From positions 1 to 16,044 of the forward strand of contig JAGGZG010000183.1 in the NCBI GenBank assembly GCA_021162125.1: a stretch of 16,044 nt of DNA. Direction: 5' to 3'. The position numbers and the translations under genes are program-made. The stretch is from Anaerolineae bacterium (lineage in GTDB: Bacteria; Chloroflexota; Anaerolineae; JACIWR01). The notes under the pieces were generated by a model. That model was not told the origin of the DNA, made no database searches, and saw nothing but the letters and a program-made list of their open reading frames with translations. Shown one piece after another: positions 7,591 through 11,790 of this stretch (the first letter of the stretch is position 1; every line of letters starts with the position of its first letter).

Positions 7591-7815
7591 TTACTCCCGG
7601 TGAACCTGAGGGGTCTGCCCTTTTGGGTGACGGAAGGGGGTGATAGCGGTTGCATCATTGGGTTGAGGCAGATTGGAGTAGTCACACGTGCAGGGGCCAC
7701 CCTGACTGCAACCCAGGCAACAATACACCTTCCCATCCACGATGGTTGGCTGCCAGCGGATCTCTATGCCACAGTTTGCGCAAAAGAGTTTTCTGGTCTG
7801 CACGTTGGTGCTCAC
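7591..7815 (-). CDS. Small cysteine-rich zinc-ribbon-like protein
   Basis: A 74-residue protein with seven cysteines: FCANC (Cys12, Cys15), YCCLGC (Cys32, 33, 36) and PCTC (Cys42, 44). The C-x2-C ... C-C-x2-C-x5-C-x-C spacing suggests one or two bound metal ions, probably zinc, in a treble-clef or ribbon fold. The VDGKVYCCLGC block recalls small metal-binding proteins in Actinobacteria and Chloroflexota whose function I do not know. The C-terminal 27 residues are polar and look disordered. The GTG start at 7815-7813 is chosen because the Cys motif begins 11 residues later and a purine-rich GAGGGGGAAGGGG tract precedes it. The frame continues upstream to 7992 but runs into repeat sequence. It lies upstream of dnaK in the same direction, separated by the inverted repeat. 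Confidence 0.7.
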   Translation of the reverse strand: MSTNVQTRKLFCANCGIEIRWQPTIVDGKVYCCLGCSQGGPCTCDYSNLPQPNDATAITPFRHPKGQTPQVHRE

Positions 7816-7987
7816 CCCTTCCCCCTCAGGATTGCGTTTACATTGTAAAAGGAAAGTATTAGAATAGCGATAGAGGAACGTTAGAGTTTTGTTAGAGATG
7901 GGGCAGAGCTGCTCACTGGCACCGAGAAGCGATGAGAAGTCTGTAGGTAACCGTCTAGCCAAGCTTCGCCTCAACCCGATGCATGCA

Positions 7988-8052
7988 ACCACGGAGACAC
8001 AGAGGACACGGAGTTTTTTGGCTTTTCTCTGTGCTCTCAGTGTCTCCGTGGT
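7988..8052. repeat. Long inverted repeat, dispersed-repeat type
   Basis: A 13-bp perfect arm (7988-8000, ACCACGGAGACAC) is repeated inverted at 8040-8052, and similarity continues imperfectly inward around a T-rich centre. Sequences reading ACCACGGAG-CACAGAG are, from memory, common dispersed repeats of environmental bacterial genomes. A diverged half-copy lies at 9515-9547. Confidence 0.75.
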
Positions 8053-8108
8053 GATAAAACTTGACCCATTTGTAAGGCATTGGCCTCCTCAAGGAATCTA
8101 TGTGCTTA

Positions 8109-8138
8109 TTGACTTCGCCTTGCACCTGATGGTATAAT
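8109..8138 (+). promoter_or_regulatory. Extended -10 promoter for the P1-family peptidase
   Basis: TTGACT (8109-8114) and TATAAT (8133-8138) are 18 bases apart, with TGG before the -10. The start near 8145 gives a leader of about 50 bases to the ATG at 8197. This rules out the upstream in-frame start at 8137, which lies inside the promoter. Confidence 0.87.
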
Positions 8139-8196
8139 GTTGCCAATTGCGGACTTGGTGCGCGGGAGCATTGGGGAACAGCTCAGGAGGGAGATG

Positions 8197-9171
8197 ATGC
8201 ACAACGCCATTACCGATGTCCAGGGAATCAAGGTGGGACATTACACGGACAAAGAAGCGGCTACGGGTTGCACAGTGGTACTTTGCGAGGGGGGGGCGGT
8301 CGGTGGGGTGGACGTGCGCGGCTCAGCGCCGGGCACCCGCGAGACGGACCTGTTGCACCCGCTGCGCCTGGTGCAGGAGGTGCACGCCGTCTTGCTCACC
8401 GGCGGCAGTGCCTACGGCCTGGACGCGGCCACAGGGGTCATGCGCTACCTGGAAGAGAAGGGCGTCGGTTTCGACGTGGGGGTAGGGGTGGTGCCCATCG
8501 TGCCCGCCGCCGTACTTTTCGATCTGACCATTGGCCGCGCTGACGTGCGCCCCGGCGCCGAGGCCGGCTACGAGGCCTGCCAGGTGGCCAATGATGGCCC
8601 GGTGGCCGAAGGCTGCGTGGGGGCCGGCACCGGAGCCACGGTGGGCAAGCTGCTGGGACCTAAGTTCGCCACGAAGAGCGGCCTGGGCACGGCCAGTCAA
8701 AAGATTGGCAAGGGCATCGTGGTGGGGGCCATCGTGGCCGTCAACGCTTTCGGTGACGTGGTGGACCCGCAGACGGGAGAGATTCTGGCCGGCACCCGCA
8801 AGCCGGTGGTCGGCGGCTTTCTAAACACCGTGAAGCGGATGCAGGGCGACCTGGGACAAACGATTCTCGGCCTGGCCCACACCACCCTGGCCGTTGTCGC
8901 TACCAACGCCTATCTAACGAAAGAGGGGGCAAACAAGGTCGCCCAGATGGCCCACGACGGCCTGGCACGCACCATCCGCCCGGTGCACACCATGTTTGAT
9001 GGCGATACCGTCTTCGCCCTGGCCACGGGCAAACCGCCCAAGAAGGGCGGCGGGGCCGATCCCAGTGTGGTAGGAGCCATCGCCGCTGAGGTGTTGGCTC
9101 AGGCGGTGGTAAGAGCCGTGGTTCGAGCGGAGAGTCTACACGGCCTGCCTGCTTCCAGAGACCTTCGTTAG
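8197..9171 (+). CDS. P1-family (DmpA/NylC-type) peptidase
   Basis: A 324-residue N-terminal-nucleophile hydrolase of family P1/S58, which includes the aminopeptidase DmpA and nylon-oligomer hydrolase NylC. Such proteins self-cleave into two chains, exposing a Ser or Thr nucleophile. Hallmarks visible are VGHYTD (13-18), GCTVVL (24-29), SAPGTRETDLL (43-53), LTGGSAYGLDAATGVMRYLE (67-86), MAHDGLARTIRPVHT (251-265) and DGDTVFALATG (268-278). The probable cleavage and nucleophile site is in Ala227-His228-Thr229-Thr230-Leu. I recall Asn just before the Thr in many relatives, so His would be a variation. The start at 8197 lies six bases from AGGAGG (8185-8190); an ATG at 8194 is an alternative. No signal peptide is seen, suggesting cytoplasmic location. 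The natural substrate is unknown. Confidence 0.9.
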   Translation: MHNAITDVQGIKVGHYTDKEAATGCTVVLCEGGAVGGVDVRGSAPGTRETDLLHPLRLVQEVHAVLLTGGSAYGLDAATGVMRYLEEKGVGFDVGVGVVPIVPAAVLFDLTIGRADVRPGAEAGYEACQVANDGPVAEGCVGAGTGATVGKLLGPKFATKSGLGTASQKIGKGIVVGAIVAVNAFGDVVDPQTGEILAGTRKPVVGGFLNTVKRMQGDLGQTILGLAHTTLAVVATNAYLTKEGANKVAQMAHDGLARTIRPVHTMFDGDTVFALATGKPPKKGGGADPSVVGAIAAEVLAQAVVRAVVRAESLHGLPASRDLR

Positions 9172-9197
9172 CCATAATTGGCCAGATGTGCTATAAT
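9169..9197 (+). promoter_or_regulatory. Extended -10 promoter for the DUF951 gene
   Basis: TATAAT (9192-9197) with TGC at 9189-9191 forms an extended -10. A poor -35 (TAGCCA, 9169-9174) lies 17 bases upstream and overlaps the peptidase stop codon. The nine-base string GTGCTATAA is shared with the ade promoter. The start would be near 9204, leaving a very short leader that is mostly the ribosome-binding site. Confidence 0.72.
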
Positions 9198-9220
9198 TGT
9201 CTCCGTTTAGGAGGTGGGAG

Positions 9221-9421
9221 ATGCCGCTGGACGTGCACCTGGGCGACGTGGTGCGCCTGCGCAAACCCCATCCCTGCGGGGGTTATACCTGGGAAGTCGT
9301 GCGCCTGGGCGCTGATATTGGCATCAAGTGTCTCACCTGCGGCCGGCGAGTGCTGTTGCCTCGTCGCCAGTTCGAGAAGCGGGTGAAGACCTTCGTCAGC
9401 CGTGCCGGTGATCAGGAATGA
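9221..9421 (+). CDS. DUF951-family protein
   Basis: A 66-residue protein matching the DUF951 family of short, widely conserved proteins of unknown function. Visible features are GDVVRLRKPHPCGGYTWEV (8-26), RLGADIGIKCLTCGR (28-42) and a basic RRVLLPRRQFEKRVK stretch. Cys19, Cys37 and Cys40 with His17 could bind one metal, and the beta-rich pattern with basic tail would suit nucleic-acid binding, though that is inference. The ATG at 9221 is selected because AGGAGGT (9209-9215) lies five bases upstream; the frame opens at 9197 but that ATG is part of the -10 element. It sits 49 bases behind the peptidase gene with its own promoter. Confidence 0.9.
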   Translation: MPLDVHLGDVVRLRKPHPCGGYTWEVVRLGADIGIKCLTCGRRVLLPRRQFEKRVKTFVSRAGDQE

Positions 9422-9514
9422 GCGCTCGGGTCCCTCGTTGGTTACCCCCTCCACTCTCGCCATCGAAGCAGCCCGCCTCACCTCTGCGCCTCCTCTTAGA
9501 CTTGGATCAGTTTT

Positions 9515-9547
9515 TCTTCCTCAGCGTCCTCGGCGTCTCTGCGGTGA
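9515..9547. repeat. Diverged half-copy of the dispersed repeat
   Basis: This stretch (core CTCGGCGTCTCTGCGGTGA) resembles the right arm of the inverted repeat at 8021-8053 (CTCAGTGTCTCCGTGGTGA), with about five substitutions in nineteen. The opposite arm is absent. The rest of 9422-9616 contains a 6-bp stem (9551-9556/9565-9570) and no convincing promoter for the downstream glycosyltransferase. Confidence 0.55.
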
Positions 9548-9622
9548 GTTCGCCTCGGCGGTTTGAGGCGACGATGCCCGAATTGTTTTCTTAACATTCA
9601 TCGGTAGAGGTGGCCCGTGTTT

Positions 9623-10837
9623 ATGACCAGAAATATCTTGTGCCTGTCGTCGGATACCGGGGGCGGTCACCGCAGCGCAGCCCAGGCCATAATCGAGGCG
9701 CTGCAACGCCTTTACCCGGATACCTATCGGGTCGAGATAGTGGACGCTCTGCTTAACTACTCGCCGTTCCCCTTCAACCGCATGGTGTATTGGTACCGGC
9801 CCTTTGTCAACGAGGGCGTTCACCTGTGGAAGTGGATGTGGAAGTCCACGGCTGGCCGGCGGCGGACTAATCTCCTGCTCACCCTGGCCTACCCCTACGT
9901 ATGGAGTCGGGTGAGGGGCCTCTTTCAGCGTCCAGAACCAGACGCCATCCTCTCCGTGCACCCGGTGTTTCAGCACATTCCTCTGCGCATGGCCCGCAAA
10001 CTGGGCTGGCGGGCACCTTTCATCAGCGTGGTCACCGATCCGGTCAGTGTCCACCCGGTCTGGCTCTACTCTCAGGTGGACCTGTGCCTGGTGGCGACGG
10101 AGGAAGCGCGCCGGCTGGCTTTGCGCGCCGGGATTCCAGCCGGGCGCATTCGGGTGACTGGTATGCCCGTCAGTTTGAAGTTTACTCGCGGGGTGCACGA
10201 TAAGCTCACGCTGCGCAGCAGATTGGGATTGGAGGCGGATCGCCCGGCCGTGCTTCTGGTGGGCGGGGGCGAAGGGATGGGGCCGATGTTCAGCATCGCT
10301 CGCGCCGTTGCCAGGGCACGCCCACCTGCTCAGTTGTGCATCGTCGCCGGGCGAAACGAGGGCCTGCGACGCAAGTTGGAGGCCGTGTCGTGGGAGATTC
10401 CCACCCGCGTTTTTGGCTTCGTCACCAACATGCCGGAGGTGATGGGCGCTTGCGACCTCATCATCACCAAGGCCGGGCCGGGCACCATCGCCGAGGCGCT
10501 GATCATGGGATTGCCCCTCATCATCAGCAGTTTCATCCCCGGCCAGGAAGAAGGTAACGTGCGCTGGGTGGTGGAGAAGGGTGTCGGGGTTCTGGCTAAG
10601 CGACCTTCTACCATTGCTGCGACTGTGCGACGGTGGTTGGAACGCGATGCCGGGTTGCTCACCCAGATGTCGGCCCGTGCTCGATCCTTGAGCCATCCCC
10701 AGGCTGCGCTGGACGTAGCCCGCGCCATCCACGAATTGATCAATGCCCGTGCTCGGTCTTCCACCAGCACGCGGGTGATTCTTCCAGACCTGGGTCTGCC
10801 GACGAGCACGACTTCATCCTCACCCTGGCGGCGCTGA
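9623..10837 (+). CDS. GT28/MGDG-synthase-like diacylglycerol glycosyltransferase
   Basis: A 404-residue family 28 glycosyltransferase resembling MGDG synthase and the processive diacylglycerol glucosyltransferase UgtP, which transfer a sugar from a UDP donor to diacylglycerol to make membrane glycolipids or lipid anchors. The N-terminal acceptor domain shows SSDTGGGHRSAAQAI (9-23), a VDALLNYSPFPFN segment, LSVHPVFQHIPL and VVTDPVSVHPVWL. The C-terminal donor domain has LLVGGGEGMG, GFVTNMPEVMGACDLIITK and the nucleotide-sugar motif GPGTIAEALIMGLPLI. Membrane association would be peripheral. The ATG at 9623 gives a natural MTRNILCLS start; a GTG at 9617 sits at better distance from GAGGTG (9607-9612) and is possible. 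The last 25 or so residues are Ser/Thr/Arg-rich and coded by palindromic sequence (CGTGCTCG 10748-10755 with CGAGCACG 10803-10810), so the native C-terminus may have been replaced. The exact sugar and acceptor are not determinable. Confidence 0.88.
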   Translation: MTRNILCLSSDTGGGHRSAAQAIIEALQRLYPDTYRVEIVDALLNYSPFPFNRMVYWYRPFVNEGVHLWKWMWKSTAGRRRTNLLLTLAYPYVWSRVRGLFQRPEPDAILSVHPVFQHIPLRMARKLGWRAPFISVVTDPVSVHPVWLYSQVDLCLVATEEARRLALRAGIPAGRIRVTGMPVSLKFTRGVHDKLTLRSRLGLEADRPAVLLVGGGEGMGPMFSIARAVARARPPAQLCIVAGRNEGLRRKLEAVSWEIPTRVFGFVTNMPEVMGACDLIITKAGPGTIAEALIMGLPLIISSFIPGQEEGNVRWVVEKGVGVLAKRPSTIAATVRRWLERDAGLLTQMSARARSLSHPQAALDVARAIHELINARARSSTSTRVILPDLGLPTSTTSSSPWRR

Positions 10838-10859
10838 GCAAAAGGCACGCAGGTCAATC

Positions 10860-10961
10860 CTATATCCCCAGTAGCAACCCTGTCCCAAGCAGCAACAATA
10901 CTGCCAGAGAGACTAACGCAAAACGCCACCAGTCAATCCGCGCATATCCGTAGACCAACAT
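10860..10961 (-). CDS. Possible small single-span membrane peptide
   Basis: A 33-residue ORF beginning MLVYGYARIDWWRF, followed by a strongly hydrophobic ALVSLAVLLLLGTGLLLGI to the end. An AAGGG lies seven bases before the ATG, which supports translation. The basic and aromatic N-terminus with one C-terminal transmembrane helix would fit a tiny inner-membrane protein. The same frame extends upstream to a TTG at 11087, adding a polar 42-residue segment but without a ribosome-binding site. No relative is recognised, and a hydrophobic open frame this short can arise by chance. It converges on the glycosyltransferase gene. Confidence 0.35.
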   Translation of the reverse strand: MLVYGYARIDWWRFALVSLAVLLLLGTGLLLGI

Positions 10962-11102
10962 TATAATGCCCTTTCGCAAAACAGGTCTTGACTTTTGGGT
11001 GGAGTCAGTAGCCTCATCCACTACCTCATTTGTAGTATTGGGACGAACCACCCTGGAGATCTCACTACCGGACACTTTTAGGTACAAGCGAGCGGAGGCA
11101 CT

Positions 11103-11172
11103 CTGAGCGGAACGAAGTGTAGTCGAAGAGCGCCTCCGCGAGCGTCCTTCGACTTCGTTACGCTCCGCTCAG
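11103..11172. repeat. Imperfect long palindrome, dispersed-repeat type
   Basis: The outer arms CTGAGCGGA (11103-11111) and TCCGCTCAG (11164-11172) pair over 9 bp. The inner arms GTCGAAG (11122-11128) and CTTCGAC (11148-11154) pair over 7 bp. A short ACGAAG/CTTCGT match lies between, with five-base offsets on each side. GCGGAGGC at 11092-11099 is also the complement of GCCTCCGC in the centre (11132-11139). The CTTCGACTTCG...GCTCAGG wording is typical of a dispersed repeat I recall from many bacterial genomes. Confidence 0.7.
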
Positions 11173-11223
11173 GATACTCGCTTCGGCTCTCCGCCTGAGA
11201 AGTTGCTGAACCGTCGCCGGGTC

Positions 11224-11245
11224 GCCTGGGGCTGAACCCCCAGGC
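11224..11245. repeat. Stem-loop related to the 51-187 hairpin cluster
   Basis: An 8-bp perfect stem GCCTGGGG/CCCCAGGC (11224-11231/11238-11245) with loop CTGAAC. The flanks GTC before and TGAGC after match those of stem 1 at 51-72, while the stem bases themselves have changed in a compensatory way. Only one hairpin is present here rather than four. Confidence 0.65.
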
Positions 11246-11463
11246 TGAGCTTCAGGGGCAGGTGGGCTTTCATATTTCAAGTTAGACTCAAGTCATCACC
11301 GGCGTAGCAACAATCCTCAAGAGAGGGACTACCGTCCATCATCAGGCCATCCAATTACTTGACAAAACGACTTATGGGTAATCTCCAGAACCACCCGCTT
11401 GCCAAAAGTCAAGGTTGGTTACGTGAAATAGCATTGAGTGTGCCATTGTTTCTTGCGACACCA

Positions 11464-11492
11464 TTGCCAGAATGGGTAGATGGTGGTAGAAT
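11464..11492 (+). promoter_or_regulatory. Promoter of the sensor fragment and kinase genes
   Basis: TTGCCA (11464-11469) and TAGAAT (11487-11492) are 17 bases apart, each five of six to consensus, with TGG before the -10. The predicted start near 11499 leaves a leader of about 60 bases to the ATG at 11560. A second TAGAAT at 11498-11503 has no partner. Confidence 0.75.
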
Positions 11493-11559
11493 TGCGATAG
11501 AATAGGGGCCCAAGTTGACCGGTGAAAGGCATCAGGGTACGCAAACAGGGGGTTTACGA

Positions 11560-11790
11560 ATGCCTCTGACATATCGTGACTTCCTCTCTACCGCCGAACA
11601 GCGCCCCGGTGTGCTCTACTTCGGTGGCGCGCGCATGGCGCTGCTGGACATTGAGGCCGGCTTCTGGGGGCTGCGCCGCCAGATGGAGGCCCTCGTTGGT
11701 CAGTGGCTGACCGACGCCGTGCTACAACGAGCCGGGGCCAACGGCGGCGTCTCCTTGACAATGGGAAGGTGGTGGGCATCGTGCATGTGA
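11560..11790 (+). CDS. Truncated XylR_N-like sensor domain fragment
   Basis: A 76-residue frame that resembles the start of a XylR_N/V4R-type ligand-sensing module: a MPLTYRDFLSTAEQRPGVLY opening, GGARMALLDIEAGFWGLRRQMEALVG, then LTDAVLQRAGANGG. The remainder of the domain is missing. After GGVSL the reading becomes unrelated and stops at 11788-11790. The start is well supported by AGGGGGT (11547-11553) six bases upstream and by the promoter at 11464. The next frame, one base behind, continues as LLDNGKVVGIVHVTIGVTERQ, a PAS-domain tail that normally sits in the middle of a long kinase. I infer an internal deletion that removed the rest of the sensor domain and probably one PAS domain and left the two parts out of frame. 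The stop overlaps possible GTG starts of the kinase, so the remnant could still serve translational coupling. The family call rests on pattern memory. Confidence 0.6.
   Translation: MPLTYRDFLSTAEQRPGVLYFGGARMALLDIEAGFWGLRRQMEALVGQWLTDAVLQRAGANGGVSLTMGRWWASCM

Larger units (their letters stand above)
7816..8196. other. Divergent intergenic region, 381 bases
   Basis: This gap separates the minus-strand cysteine-rich gene from the plus-strand peptidase gene. It contains a long imperfect inverted repeat (7988-8052) and the peptidase promoter (8109-8138). A TACAAT on the minus strand (7847-7842) could be a -10 for the cysteine-rich gene, but no -35 supports it. GTTAGAG occurs twice near 7880-7897. 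Open frames here translate through the repeat and are not credible genes. Confidence 0.7.
10838..11559. other. Repeat-rich intergenic region, 722 bases
   Basis: This gap holds one possible tiny minus-strand ORF (10860-10961), a long imperfect palindrome (11103-11172), a stem-loop of the 51-187 type (11224-11245) and the promoter of the sensor/kinase genes (11464-11492). CATTATAATG at 10959-10968 is self-complementary and gives a -10-like hexamer on both strands, neither with a matching -35. A consensus TTGACA at 11359-11364 has no -10 at a normal distance. Between 11250 and 11460 I see no gene or clear structure. Confidence 0.65.

Noticed and set aside
7955..8146. Small minus-strand ORF across the inverted repeat
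   Set aside because: Its peptide (HHGDTESTEK...) is the translation of a dispersed repeat, a usual source of false genes.
9521..10732. A 403-codon open frame antisense to the glycosyltransferase gene
   Set aside because: His/Pro/Gln/Arg-rich shadow translation with no recognisable domain; the plus strand carries clear GT28 motifs.
11372..11572. A 66-codon minus-strand ORF upstream of the sensor fragment
   Set aside because: It covers the plus-strand promoter and ribosome-binding site and shows no family features.
11703..11790. Programmed -1 frameshift joining the sensor fragment to the kinase
   Set aside because: No slippery heptamer or downstream pseudoknot is apparent in the overlap, and the join lies in a domain that is itself truncated; deletion explains it more simply.
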